The notes under the pieces were generated by a model, which worked only from the letters and a program-made list of their open reading frames with translations, had not been told where the DNA came from and did not search any database. This document shows, one piece after another, positions 6,086-15,715 of a stretch of DNA of 45,332 bases. The DNA is from a virus, in the IMG/VR virus record IMGVR_UViG_3300032285_001359, positions 1 to 45,332 of that record. One strand, written 5' to 3'. How positions within the stretch are numbered: the first letter of the stretch is position 1; the number at the start of each line of letters is the position of its first letter. The translations under genes and the position numbers were made by a program.

Positions 6086-6964
6086 ATGGCATTTGATTTT
6101 AAGAAATACTATAGCGAACTAGAGCGGAGTCCTTCCATGACTCCTGCACTGGTGAATGAGCTAAAGCAAATGCACCTACCTTCGGAGTCGGAGCGGCCCG
6201 ATCTATTTGGAGATTTTTCTCGTGTTCCACTTGGCAGGGAGCAGGCGCAGAACACGGCGCAGAGGGGTAAAGCCGCATCTAATTATATGCAAGACGCATA
6301 TAAAGCAGTAATGGATGCGCCTCAAGGATTCCCAGGGATTACTGGGCAACAAGTTCCATTTGAACAACAAGTAAAAGACCTTTCAAAACAATTAGAATCT
6401 CAATATAAAGAAAAAGGGAATTATATTACAGCCAGCGGAGCAATTGCAAAATCCCCAACCCCTGTAGAAGGAATGACTGGTTATCAACTAGGCCTTAAAG
6501 AACATCCAAGGGGATTTGAAACAATGGCTAAAGAAATTGTTGAAGGAATGCAAGACGTTATGAAAGGACTTCCATCGCGTCATGCTATTGAATTTATTGG
6601 TGGTTCTCATAAAGGAGCCGCTCCTAGAGATTCCAAAGGAAACATTATTCCACAACAATCCATCTCTACACCCAAGGCTGGAACAAAAGAATATGCTCAA
6701 CGAGCGGCAGAGGGATCATTGCCAGGGGTGGGAGGACTCTCCCCATACCAGCAAGAGACTGCAAAATATCAGTATGGTCAGATGGTAGCGCAAGAGAAAG
6801 CCGCCGCTGAAGAAGCAGAGAAGAAAAAGACTGCACAGCAACAGCCGCAATCAGCATCTACGCCATCCGTTGTTGATAGCACTCAATTTGGACAAATGAG
6901 CCAAGACCAATACAATAGAGGATCTTCTTTTCTGCAAACCCTTGGAATTAGCTTTCCTAAATAA
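6086..6964 (+). CDS. Probable internal virion (ejection) protein, 292 residues
   Basis: Start ATG 6086 lies one base after the preceding stop, in ctgatATGG. The product begins MAFDFKKYYSELERSP and is rich in Gln, Ala, Lys and Ser. It has a Gln/Glu/Ala coiled-coil-like stretch near residues 225-265 and a low-complexity QQQPQSAS segment. The N-terminal pattern KKYYSELE is echoed by SKYYANVEE at the start of the next protein, which may be a shared virion-targeting motif. With the next two genes it forms a set resembling the gp14-gp15-gp16 ejection proteins of podoviruses. No enzymatic motif seen. Confidence 0.5.
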   Translation: MAFDFKKYYSELERSPSMTPALVNELKQMHLPSESERPDLFGDFSRVPLGREQAQNTAQRGKAASNYMQDAYKAVMDAPQGFPGITGQQVPFEQQVKDLSKQLESQYKEKGNYITASGAIAKSPTPVEGMTGYQLGLKEHPRGFETMAKEIVEGMQDVMKGLPSRHAIEFIGGSHKGAAPRDSKGNIIPQQSISTPKAGTKEYAQRAAEGSLPGVGGLSPYQQETAKYQYGQMVAQEKAAAEEAEKKKTAQQQPQSASTPSVVDSTQFGQMSQDQYNRGSSFLQTLGISFPK

Positions 6965-6970
6965 ATTATT

Positions 6971-8344
6971 ATGGCTGATTATTCTAAATACTATGCTAAC
7001 GTAGAGGAACCGAAAGTAATTTCGGAACAACCTATTTCTGTATATCAGAAACAGAAAGGGGATATTTACGCAAAGCAAAGGGAGCAGGATATTCAGTCTG
7101 CCGCATATATCTATTCTCAAAAGATGGGAGTCCCTGTCTCTGATGCGCTAGATTTGATTAAAGCAAAGGATGAGAATATTCGCAATCAAGCCAAGTTCCA
7201 AGTTTCTCAAGAGACAAGGAATTTGAAGGCGCAGAATGATGTAATGAATGCTGGAATGGCATTGCATCAAGTTGATCTTACTAAAGAAGGTGCTACTGAT
7301 CAGCTTGCAAAGATTCAGTCTAGTATTGCACAGCATTCTGGAACAGAAGCGGCAAAGCCTGTTTTTGAAGAAATAAATAAAGCATTACAAACCGCAAAAG
7401 GATTTGATCTTGAAAGAATAAAACTTTCGGCTCAAGAAAGGGCTACCAAGGCAGAAGAACTTAAAACATCTCCAATCCAAGCAGGGCTGATGAAAGCGGC
7501 TGAAGTAAAGGCTGGCATTGAAGCTCAATCACAAGAAGAAGAAAACTTGAGAAAGATTGAAGAAGCAAAGCACCCTGGTCGTGCCGCCGCTCAAGAAAAG
7601 GCCGAACAATTAAAACAAAATATGCAAAACCTTCAGTTCTTTAAAGCTGAAGAGGAATCTGTTAGAGATCAATTAAAACAAAAAGGATTAAAAGGATCAG
7701 AAAGAAAACAGCTTCAGCAACAGCTTTCTGGGATCACTAGTCAAATTAGCGGTTTAAGATCATCTTTGTATGCGCCACAAGAGAGTGAACAAGTAACACC
7801 AGTTGTTTCTCCATCTGGTCAAATTAAAGCCACTCCAACTAAAACAACATCCATTCCTGCACCGCAAGCAACGCCGACTCCCGCTGAATCATTTTCTGCC
7901 GAAAATCCTTTTGCTGTTCAAGCACAGCAAGAACAACAAATTGTTGAAGCTAAAACTGCAAAAGAAAAAACTCAAAAAGAAAAAGAATCAATATCTGTTT
8001 CTAGATATAAAGCGGCCCAAGCAGAAAAAGTTGCTCAAGAGAATCTTAAAGATCCATCAAAACTTGTTTTTCAACAAGGAGAGTTTGCATCAGAGCCTAC
8101 TACTCAAGAGCTTGCTGGTGCGTATGAGCTTGCAAAAAAACAGCTTAACAAAGCTAGATCCACTAGGCTTTATTATGAGGCTCGTGATCCAGAATGGGTT
8201 TCAATTAACCTTCGCAATTTAAGTGGAGATGAGCTTGAATCATTTAAGACAGATTATTTGGCTCCAGCTATTTTTGAAGAGGCAGGAGGAGATCCAGAAA
8301 AAGCTCGTGCCATAGCCGCTGAAAGGGGATATTCTTTTGAGTAA
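6971..8344 (+). CDS. Probable internal virion (ejection) protein, coiled-coil, 457 residues
   Basis: The protein begins MADYSKYYANVEEPK and is almost wholly helical, with long Lys/Glu/Gln/Ala-rich coiled-coil stretches (about residues 25-250 and 325-360). A Thr/Pro-rich linker (TPTKTTSIPAPQATPTP, about 285-305) divides them. No membrane segment or enzyme motif is evident. Its stop overlaps the start of the next gene by one base (taATG), so translation is coupled. Position and composition fit a podoviral ejection protein. The leader aaattattATG has no Shine-Dalgarno. Confidence 0.55.
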   Translation: MADYSKYYANVEEPKVISEQPISVYQKQKGDIYAKQREQDIQSAAYIYSQKMGVPVSDALDLIKAKDENIRNQAKFQVSQETRNLKAQNDVMNAGMALHQVDLTKEGATDQLAKIQSSIAQHSGTEAAKPVFEEINKALQTAKGFDLERIKLSAQERATKAEELKTSPIQAGLMKAAEVKAGIEAQSQEEENLRKIEEAKHPGRAAAQEKAEQLKQNMQNLQFFKAEEESVRDQLKQKGLKGSERKQLQQQLSGITSQISGLRSSLYAPQESEQVTPVVSPSGQIKATPTKTTSIPAPQATPTPAESFSAENPFAVQAQQEQQIVEAKTAKEKTQKEKESISVSRYKAAQAEKVAQENLKDPSKLVFQQGEFASEPTTQELAGAYELAKKQLNKARSTRLYYEARDPEWVSINLRNLSGDELESFKTDYLAPAIFEEAGGDPEKARAIAAERGYSFE

Positions 8345-11300
8345 TGCCCGACATTTTCGATCAGCTTGCAGGACAGAAAAAAGATGCCGCATCTGCGGAC
8401 ATCTTTGATCGTCTTTCAAAACAAAAAGGAGGTGAACAAAATGAAGAACAAATCAGGAATCAGCCACAAGCCAACGTGGAAAGCAATGCACCACGAGGAA
8501 CCCAAGAACAAGAGCCGTCTATCGGATCTCAAGCAGGGTTACAAGCCGATGGACAATTGCGTACCCAAAACCAAGGCCAGCGTCAACGCAATGACCAAGC
8601 CAATCTAACTGGCGACATCTTTGATCGCCTAGCCAAAGGAAAACAAGCAAGTGAAGGACAAGCCAAAGATGCCCAAGGAGGAATCCAAGGGGCGCAAGCA
8701 GGGCAAGGGCTGGAAGGCCAAGTCCCTGCGGGGAACAAAGAGGAAGTAGATAAGGGTGGGGTTCAACCCCCTGCCCAAGGGTTTTTTGAACGCCTTATTA
8801 CCAAAGCGGCAGAAAAACCAAAAGAGGCCGCGATTGTTGCGGCAGAGTCAGGAATAGGCACAGCTATTGATCTTGCTGTTGGTGGTGCTGTTGCAAGCGG
8901 AGTTACCACTCTTGCCGAACTAGGAACCTTTGGAGCCGCTACTCCCGCTGTTCCAGCTATTGCTATGGCTGGTATGGCAGGTGGAGCATGGGCATCTAGC
9001 AAGATTCGCAAGGGACTTGAAAACCTTGTTGGCGTAGGTGAAGCCGTAAAACAAGCAGAACAAAGCCAAGAAGAGCTTGCTCAAGCCGCCAGCATTGCCG
9101 CAATGGTTCCTCAAGCAGGTAAATCATTGGTTAAACTTGCTGGCATGGGAGTTAAGAAAGGACTTCAGCAAGCCGCAATTGGAGCCGCTGGCGGTGCGGC
9201 ATTTGAGCCTATCCGTTATGGAGTAGAGGCGGTTGGAGGCAAAATCATTGGCGATGAAGAAGGGCCAGCACCCATCACTCTTGAAAGCGTTGGAGAATCC
9301 GCTTTGTTTGGGGCAATCATGGCTGGGCATGAAGCCAAGAAACAAGAGGGAGTTAAAAAAATTGAGGATGCTGGGCTTCCAGAAACAGCACAAGTTGCTG
9401 GAGTTGTTAAGTCGGATGAGGCAATAGAAAAAACTGCTGACCTTGTTCAACCAAAAAAAGAACCAGAAGGAGTTAGAATCGGGGCCGCCGCTTGGAAGAA
9501 TCCACGCACAGGTGCTATTTTCTATGGTGAAAACCATGAGCAAGCTATTGAGAGAGCCAAGGAAGCATCTCAAGATCCAGAACAAAAAGACAAGCTTGCT
9601 GTTGGTGATCTTCCAAAAGTAGATACAACCAAACCAGAGAACAGGGAGACGCAGGACTTTGGGTTTATTACCAAAGACGGAGAGTTTGTTTCTAGGGAAG
9701 AGGCGCAAAAGTTTGCTGAACAATCGGGGCAATTTCTTGGAAAAAAGACTGATCGACCTGTGATGCACTCTAATGAGGTGCAACTAGATTTTTATGAGAA
9801 GCCAGCGGAGAAGCCGAAGCAACTCCCTGGAGCCGCCACAAAGAGTGAATTTACAGAGTCCCGCCTAACTGAAAGCGTTAATGCAATGGACGATGCTGAA
9901 AAAGCAAAGGGCCGTGCGCTAGACGTTAATAATGAGGGAGACAAGAGGGCTTGGTTGCAAGAACTCAATAAGCGATTTGACGCAGGAACTTTCACGCTAG
10001 ATGAGCAGAACTCGTTGTGGAATCAAGCACATGAGGCGTATCGCATTCGTAACGCCGCTGGTAAAACCATTCCTGCGGAGCAAGCTGTAAAGCAGATTGG
10101 TGGGCAACGCATTCAAAGCCAGCGCATTATGGCGGCTAAAAATGAGGAGATCAATAAACGCAGGGAGGCTAGGGGAGATGCTCCACTACTTCCAGGGCGT
10201 GAGATTACCGAGCTTGGCGCATGGCAAGAAGCGGCAAAGCGAATTGCTGAAGACCCACAATATCTTTACAACCTTACTGCTGAATTAAAGCAAGGTAAGA
10301 GAACAGCAACGGCAGAAGAAGGAGCCGCCCTTCTCCAACATCGCGGGGAGATTGAAAACCGAATTGATGATCTTTCGGAGCAAAGGAACAAAGAAACTGA
10401 TCCATCAAAGATCAGCGCAATTGATACAATGCTTGAGAAAGAATACAACGATCTTCGGGATGCAGAGCAAGTTTATCGGAATGTAGGAACAGAACTATCT
10501 GGAGCATTTAGGATGCGCCAGATCCAAGCCGCCGCTGACTTTTCTTTGCCTCGTCAGATTGCCAGAAAAGAAAAATCACTTAATAGAAAACTAGACCCCA
10601 AAAATCCTAAAGACGCAAAAATACTTCGTGATCTTAAATCTGATTCAGACAAAGTAAAAAAACTTACTTCTGAAGTTCAAGGACTAGACAAAGAGAGAGT
10701 CGAAAAAAGAAAAGACGCTGATATTGAGAAGCAAGTAAAGCCTACTGGAAAAAAATCTAATCTGTCTGCTGAAGACGAGATCAAGAAATTTACGGCAAAG
10801 TTAGAAGCATTTAAAGATAATAAAAATAACAAGAAAAAATTATCTGACACAATTTTAAATCTTGCTAGGGCAATTACTCGACAAAGGATTGAAACAGCAG
10901 AATCAAAATTAGGAAGAAAGATCACAGAAAGCGAAAACAAAGAAATCGCTAAAGCTCGTGATATTACACAAGAAACTCATAATATTGTTTCAAAAATATT
11001 TGGAAATGAATGGGGTATTGAAGACACAAGAAACGCAATATCCAAATATGGAATTTATACTGAACCAGATCAAAGCGCATTAAGCATTGCGATTAATAGG
11101 CTTACTGGAGAAAACAGAGCTATTGGGAAAATTGAAACAATCGTTAGGGATCTTTCTGCTCCTGACAAAACAGGCAAGGGTAGATTAAAGCCTAGCTCTG
11201 GAGAACGAGCAAAAAATAAGTTGGTAAATAAACTTATTCGGAAATTTGGAATCAAAGTAGAAGATCCAGAAAAGCAATTGGCTGGAGCAATGGATGCTCA

Positions 11301-13434
11301 AAAAACTCGTCTAGAAAATCTTATAGAAGAGCTTGAGGATATTGCAATTAAAGGCAGACCGCTTACTGAAGAAACAAGATCTCAACTTGCTAATGAAGAT
11401 CCAGATATTTTAAATTTAAAATCAGAAGTGCTTGGCCTTCGCCAGTTGATTGAAGACACTTATGGGAAGCGAGAGATCCCAATCGAGCAGAAGGTTAAGT
11501 CCCTTGAGAAGATTTACGACAATCTTATCAAGCGATATGAGAAGGAGATTGCTTCTGGAGAGGTGTTTAAGACTACCAGCAAGGGAGAACCACTGACTAG
11601 CGAGAAGCTAGAGCAACAGCGGGAGAAGCTGAAGAATCTCCGTGCAGAGCGTCAGAATATCCGTGATGCAGATCAGCTACGAAGGGATGCACTTGAGCAA
11701 AACAAGTTAAAAAAACAAATTGAGACTCTTCAAAAACAAATTGATTCAAAATCAATTCCAGATAAAAAAGGAAAGCCTCCTCTTCAAAAGTCACCAGAAG
11801 TTATTGCTCTTGAAAAACAAGTTGAAGAGTTAAAAAATAAATTGATTTCAGAGGATTGGTATAAAGCTCGTAAGGAAGCGATTGCCCTGCAAGCCTACAA
11901 GAATCGCATCAATACGCAGATTGAGGATGCTAAACGCCGTCTCGCTGAAGGCGACTACATCAAGGCAGAACGAAAGGAGCTAAAGATTGACGAGGAGGCT
12001 CGTCAGAAGAAACTTGAGCTTGCTGAACTGAAAGACAGGATTCGTCAGAATCAAACGCTTGAGGAATGGAAGAATCGCCCACCTCTTCAGAAGGCAGTTG
12101 ATTCCGTGATCAAGTTTAAAAGGGCGGCAGTTCTTTCCTATGTCTCTACGCTTGGAAAACTTACTGCGGCATCTTTTGAGATTCCTCTTCTCCGTATTCC
12201 GACAGCCGCCGCTGGCAAGGTGTTGGAGCGCACTCCATTCTTTAGGGAGATTGCTGAAAGGGGTCGGCAAGAGTATGGAACACCTCTCACAAAAGATGTT
12301 GAGGCATACACCAAAGGACTTGTTTCTGGATGGAAAGAATTTTCAAACATTGCATTTAAGTTAGGAAGGTCACAACTTGATCTTGAATACGGAGACACAA
12401 GCCTTATCCCACTTGGTGCTTTGGATGTTCCTGGCAAAATTCACGAAGCCATCAAGAACCCAACCAAGAGGGCAAACTATGAGATGGCACTTGGTCGCTA
12501 CCTGCAATGGGCGGCTAGGGAAGGATTGAATATCCAAGACCCTGTTGTTCTTGAGAAGGCTGGAATAGAAGCCTACAAAGAGGCTAACGCCTCCATCTTC
12601 CTGCAAGACAATGGGCTTGTGAATAAATACAATCTTGTGATCAACAAGATGAAGGAAAGCGATAGCTGGAGGCAAAGGCTTGCCGCTCGTTTCCTTGAGT
12701 TCAATATCCCGATTGTTCGCATCCCTGCCAACATTGTAAAAGAAGCTCTTGAATATCAGTTTGGTTTCTTTACAGGAACCAGCAAGGCTATCCGTATGAA
12801 GATGAGCAAGGAGGTTGGAAAACGCCTTGAGGACATCTCTCCAGAGGATGCAGATAACATCATGCGCCAGATCAAGAAGGGAAGCGTGGGTCTTATGGCT
12901 ATGGCTATCGGCTATGCTCTTCCAGATTATTTTGGAGGGTTCTACCGCAAGGGCGCAGATAAGGATGAAGAGGCTCCCGAATACGGAGGCATTGGCCCTA
13001 TTCCAAAAACGCTTCTCCACCACCCTGCATTCGTTCCATTCCAGATTGGAGCCACGCTTCGCAAGGTTTGGGATGAGTCCATGTTTGACCGAGAAACATT
13101 TGGTGATGATGCCGCCGCTATTGCCCGTGGATTTGCTGAAGGACAAATGGGACTTCTTGAAGAACTTCCTTTTGTAAATCTATCTAGGAATGTTGGTAAG
13201 TATATTGATCCATCTAGGTTGCCAGAAACGGGTGGAGAATATGCCAAGTCCCTCATCCCAGGCTTTATCCAAGAGACTGCAAAGGTTCTGGATGTGCCAG
13301 AACAAGATGTAGGAGGTGCTTTAAAAACCTTGTTTTGGAATAAAAAGAATGTTACTGCTAGACGGGCAGAAACCTTCTTGGATCACCTCAAGGAAGGAAC
13401 TCCTATTCTCCGAGAAGAACTAGAACCTAAATAA
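8344..13434 (+). CDS. Giant internal virion / large polyvalent-type protein, 1,696 residues
   Basis: The largest gene here. The N-terminus has three copies of a DIFD[QR]L motif (near residues 3, 18 and 95) in a Gln-rich region. A hydrophobic Gly/Ala segment (about 160-225) could insert in membrane. The middle is long coiled coil (about 650-1230). The C-terminal domain (about 1240-1690) has hydrophobic stretches and a LEFNIPIVRIPANIV-type motif that recalls regions of large phage polyvalent proteins. By size, position and composition it is the equivalent of the gp16-like ejection protein that crosses the host envelope with the DNA. No lytic transglycosylase motif was recognised. Base composition varies along the gene, with A/T-rich blocks near 10.6-11.4 and 11.7-11.9 kb. 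Confidence 0.65.
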   Translation: MPDIFDQLAGQKKDAASADIFDRLSKQKGGEQNEEQIRNQPQANVESNAPRGTQEQEPSIGSQAGLQADGQLRTQNQGQRQRNDQANLTGDIFDRLAKGKQASEGQAKDAQGGIQGAQAGQGLEGQVPAGNKEEVDKGGVQPPAQGFFERLITKAAEKPKEAAIVAAESGIGTAIDLAVGGAVASGVTTLAELGTFGAATPAVPAIAMAGMAGGAWASSKIRKGLENLVGVGEAVKQAEQSQEELAQAASIAAMVPQAGKSLVKLAGMGVKKGLQQAAIGAAGGAAFEPIRYGVEAVGGKIIGDEEGPAPITLESVGESALFGAIMAGHEAKKQEGVKKIEDAGLPETAQVAGVVKSDEAIEKTADLVQPKKEPEGVRIGAAAWKNPRTGAIFYGENHEQAIERAKEASQDPEQKDKLAVGDLPKVDTTKPENRETQDFGFITKDGEFVSREEAQKFAEQSGQFLGKKTDRPVMHSNEVQLDFYEKPAEKPKQLPGAATKSEFTESRLTESVNAMDDAEKAKGRALDVNNEGDKRAWLQELNKRFDAGTFTLDEQNSLWNQAHEAYRIRNAAGKTIPAEQAVKQIGGQRIQSQRIMAAKNEEINKRREARGDAPLLPGREITELGAWQEAAKRIAEDPQYLYNLTAELKQGKRTATAEEGAALLQHRGEIENRIDDLSEQRNKETDPSKISAIDTMLEKEYNDLRDAEQVYRNVGTELSGAFRMRQIQAAADFSLPRQIARKEKSLNRKLDPKNPKDAKILRDLKSDSDKVKKLTSEVQGLDKERVEKRKDADIEKQVKPTGKKSNLSAEDEIKKFTAKLEAFKDNKNNKKKLSDTILNLARAITRQRIETAESKLGRKITESENKEIAKARDITQETHNIVSKIFGNEWGIEDTRNAISKYGIYTEPDQSALSIAINRLTGENRAIGKIETIVRDLSAPDKTGKGRLKPSSGERAKNKLVNKLIRKFGIKVEDPEKQLAGAMDAQKTRLENLIEELEDIAIKGRPLTEETRSQLANEDPDILNLKSEVLGLRQLIEDTYGKREIPIEQKVKSLEKIYDNLIKRYEKEIASGEVFKTTSKGEPLTSEKLEQQREKLKNLRAERQNIRDADQLRRDALEQNKLKKQIETLQKQIDSKSIPDKKGKPPLQKSPEVIALEKQVEELKNKLISEDWYKARKEAIALQAYKNRINTQIEDAKRRLAEGDYIKAERKELKIDEEARQKKLELAELKDRIRQNQTLEEWKNRPPLQKAVDSVIKFKRAAVLSYVSTLGKLTAASFEIPLLRIPTAAAGKVLERTPFFREIAERGRQEYGTPLTKDVEAYTKGLVSGWKEFSNIAFKLGRSQLDLEYGDTSLIPLGALDVPGKIHEAIKNPTKRANYEMALGRYLQWAAREGLNIQDPVVLEKAGIEAYKEANASIFLQDNGLVNKYNLVINKMKESDSWRQRLAARFLEFNIPIVRIPANIVKEALEYQFGFFTGTSKAIRMKMSKEVGKRLEDISPEDADNIMRQIKKGSVGLMAMAIGYALPDYFGGFYRKGADKDEEAPEYGGIGPIPKTLLHHPAFVPFQIGATLRKVWDESMFDRETFGDDAAAIARGFAEGQMGLLEELPFVNLSRNVGKYIDPSRLPETGGEYAKSLIPGFIQETAKVLDVPEQDVGGALKTLFWNKKNVTARRAETFLDHLKEGTPILREELEPK

Positions 13435-15458
13435 TGGCAAAAGAACCGAAAGATCCAGCATTCCCGCACCCAACGCTAGAGGTTGGCGTTCCGCAGTATC
13501 CTACGCCGAACGTGCCAGATTTCTATACGAAATCTGGGCATATCATCCTTGTAGAGCGGATTAGCGTGGATAAAGGGAGCTACAACCCCCTCCCGCTGGA
13601 TGGAAGCATCACTTACACTGGAAAGGACGCAAACAAGTTTCCTGACGATCTCTATCTCGTTGCTGAACGCCCTACGGCAGACGGCTTATTCTGTTATCGC
13701 TTCTGGGCCAATGACCGCACACTTACATCTCAAGACCCTTGGAATTACGGCATAGACTACAGCGCAAACAACCCCAGCTATCCAATTTATAGCAGGCAAT
13801 ACATCACTCCTAGATATCAGTATGCACCTGCCTCCTTGGGGGATACTGACCCTGTGTTTGGGGGATCTGCTATAATTTCGCAACAGAAGATGGTAGAGCT
13901 TGGAGATGATGACCCGCTTCGCTCTCGTTATGTGCAAGTGCAGAGGATTTATGAAACGATCCCTGGCCCTATAATAACGGGGAAGAGAATAGATGCTCGT
14001 GGAGATATAGAGACAGTTCTTGTGCAGACAGTAGCGGCTGGAACAGATCCAGCTACTGATGGGTTGTTTATTACAGAAGCTAAAGTAGATCCTATAGATT
14101 CAGTTAAAGGAACCAAGACCACTGCAAGCGTTGCGAGCTATGCCGCGCTTACATCGTACGAATATAAAGGAGGATTGCTTGGGCTTACGCACGTTTTAGA
14201 TAATATTGTTAGCCCAGGCACCAATCCAGATTCACTTTCAACGACTGTTCTTGAATCTTCTGTAGAGCAGATTAGTAAAACCAAGGCAAGGAAACGCACA
14301 ATTTCTTCTGATGGGCCTACTTTATTGAGTGGAGCAGGAGAATCAAGAGGCTTGCTAGGAACAACCAAGATAGAACAATCTATTGTAAGTTATAATTCTG
14401 CTCCAGATAGTTTATCTTATAAGATTATTTCTTCTACTGTAGATCCAATAGATAAATACAAAAGCAAAAAAACCACAATTATATCTAATGGCCCTACTGC
14501 ACTTCAAGGAGGCAAACTCAATAATAGGGGTGAGTTAGAATTAATAATAGAGTCAATTATTAATTCAACAGATACAATTTCTGCCGACAATTACACTCTT
14601 GTTTCGTCAGAAATAGAGCCAATTGATTACGCAAAAAGCAAAAAAACTGATGTTGTAATACCAAATTACAACACCCTTAATAGCGGTTTATTTGATTTTA
14701 GTGCGCCTTCTTCTGGGGCAAAAGTTTATGTTGAAAATACGATTGTTGACCCTCTACATTATACAACTCCCACATTGGGATTAAATATTGTTGGATACAG
14801 CGAAAAAAGAATTACTCCGACAAAATTAGAAATAACAAAGCAAACTGTTGATAGTTTTCCAACATTAATTGGTAGTCAAATTGATAAAATAACTGGGACT
14901 CAACATTACGAAACTGAAAAAGAAATTGTTGGAATAGGCAGTCTAGCTTCAGCTACTCTAGGTGTAATTAATGAATATCTCCCAATTGATATTATTCATT
15001 CGCAAAGAGTAACAACTGATTATTCGGCTTTAATTGGATATCAATGGACTGAATATGAAACAGAATCTTATACAATTCCTTCAAGACTTTGGGTGTATAA
15101 TTCTAATTGGGGAACTGGATATTGGACGCTCAACAATATATATCAATATACGCCATCTCGCTCTTTGTATGTAAATGCAACAATCACATACACAATTGAA
15201 TCTACTCCCACAATAGACACTTGTTACAATATAATTACACAAACACTTATTACGGATTTTGGTATGTTTCAAGATGTTATTCATAATGTTATAGATTATA
15301 GATATCAAGGACAAGTTATTACAGCGCAAGCATCTACACCAAATGCTATGTCTCTTCCTATGACTATTGTTATTAAATCTTCATCCACAAGGATTACACA
15401 AATGGGTGGTCTTTATTTAAACAAAAAGGTGGAGATTCCTTTTTCTTTTTTATTTTAA
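13434..15458 (+). CDS. Tail structural protein with four internal repeats, 674 residues
   Basis: The N-terminal 175 residues are Pro/Tyr-rich and conserved-looking. Residues about 178-410 are four tandem units of about 58 residues, each ending in a version of S-x-V-x-P-I-D-x-x-K-S-K-K-T. The C-terminal 260 residues are beta-rich and Thr/Tyr/Ile-rich. The gene follows the ejection protein genes with a one-base overlap (taATGG), so it belongs to the virion block; a tail nozzle, hub or spike component is likely. The second half is much more A/T-rich than the first. No enzymatic site recognised. Confidence 0.6.
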   Translation: MAKEPKDPAFPHPTLEVGVPQYPTPNVPDFYTKSGHIILVERISVDKGSYNPLPLDGSITYTGKDANKFPDDLYLVAERPTADGLFCYRFWANDRTLTSQDPWNYGIDYSANNPSYPIYSRQYITPRYQYAPASLGDTDPVFGGSAIISQQKMVELGDDDPLRSRYVQVQRIYETIPGPIITGKRIDARGDIETVLVQTVAAGTDPATDGLFITEAKVDPIDSVKGTKTTASVASYAALTSYEYKGGLLGLTHVLDNIVSPGTNPDSLSTTVLESSVEQISKTKARKRTISSDGPTLLSGAGESRGLLGTTKIEQSIVSYNSAPDSLSYKIISSTVDPIDKYKSKKTTIISNGPTALQGGKLNNRGELELIIESIINSTDTISADNYTLVSSEIEPIDYAKSKKTDVVIPNYNTLNSGLFDFSAPSSGAKVYVENTIVDPLHYTTPTLGLNIVGYSEKRITPTKLEITKQTVDSFPTLIGSQIDKITGTQHYETEKEIVGIGSLASATLGVINEYLPIDIIHSQRVTTDYSALIGYQWTEYETESYTIPSRLWVYNSNWGTGYWTLNNIYQYTPSRSLYVNATITYTIESTPTIDTCYNIITQTLITDFGMFQDVIHNVIDYRYQGQVITAQASTPNAMSLPMTIVIKSSSTRITQMGGLYLNKKVEIPFSFLF

Positions 15459-15463
15459 TAATT

Positions 15464-15712
15464 ATGAATGAAAATTTAATAGATAAGATTAAAGAATTTG
15501 CTAATTCGCAAAATCAAGAATTTATTGTTCAAGCAGGACAGGGAATATCTGTGACTAAAAGTAAAAATAGTTATATTGTTTCTTTAAATACTTCTTCAAA
15601 TCAAAACACAAAAATGATAAATCCTGTTTTAGTAACAATTAATGTCTGTGTTGATAATGTTCCTCATTATTTAGATGTTTGGGCAAATGGCACGCCTTAT
15701 GTAATTTCTTAA
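15464..15712 (+). CDS. Small putative tail-associated protein, 82 residues
   Basis: It starts MNENLIDKIKEFANSQNQEF after aataattATG, five bases beyond the previous stop. Residues 22-40 (VQAGQGISVTKSKNSYIVS) resemble the short GxGIxVT...YxVS repeats seen in phage tail-fibre and capsid-decorating proteins. The C-terminal half is beta-rich. The gene is A/T-rich like its neighbours. A minor tail protein or fibre adaptor is plausible from context only. Confidence 0.5.
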   Translation: MNENLIDKIKEFANSQNQEFIVQAGQGISVTKSKNSYIVSLNTSSNQNTKMINPVLVTINVCVDNVPHYLDVWANGTPYVIS

Positions 15713-15715
15713 ATT

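Noticed and set aside
7803-8222. 139-residue alternative frame in the 6971 gene
   Set aside because: Lys/Leu-rich shadow of the coiled-coil sense frame.
9124-9783. 219-residue antisense frame
   Set aside because: Low-complexity Phe/Leu/Ser-rich shadow of a Lys/Glu/Ala-rich sense gene.
12370-13146. 258-residue antisense frame inside the giant ejection gene
   Set aside because: Shadow frame with Cys, Ser and Phe clusters; no ribosome binding site and no independent support.
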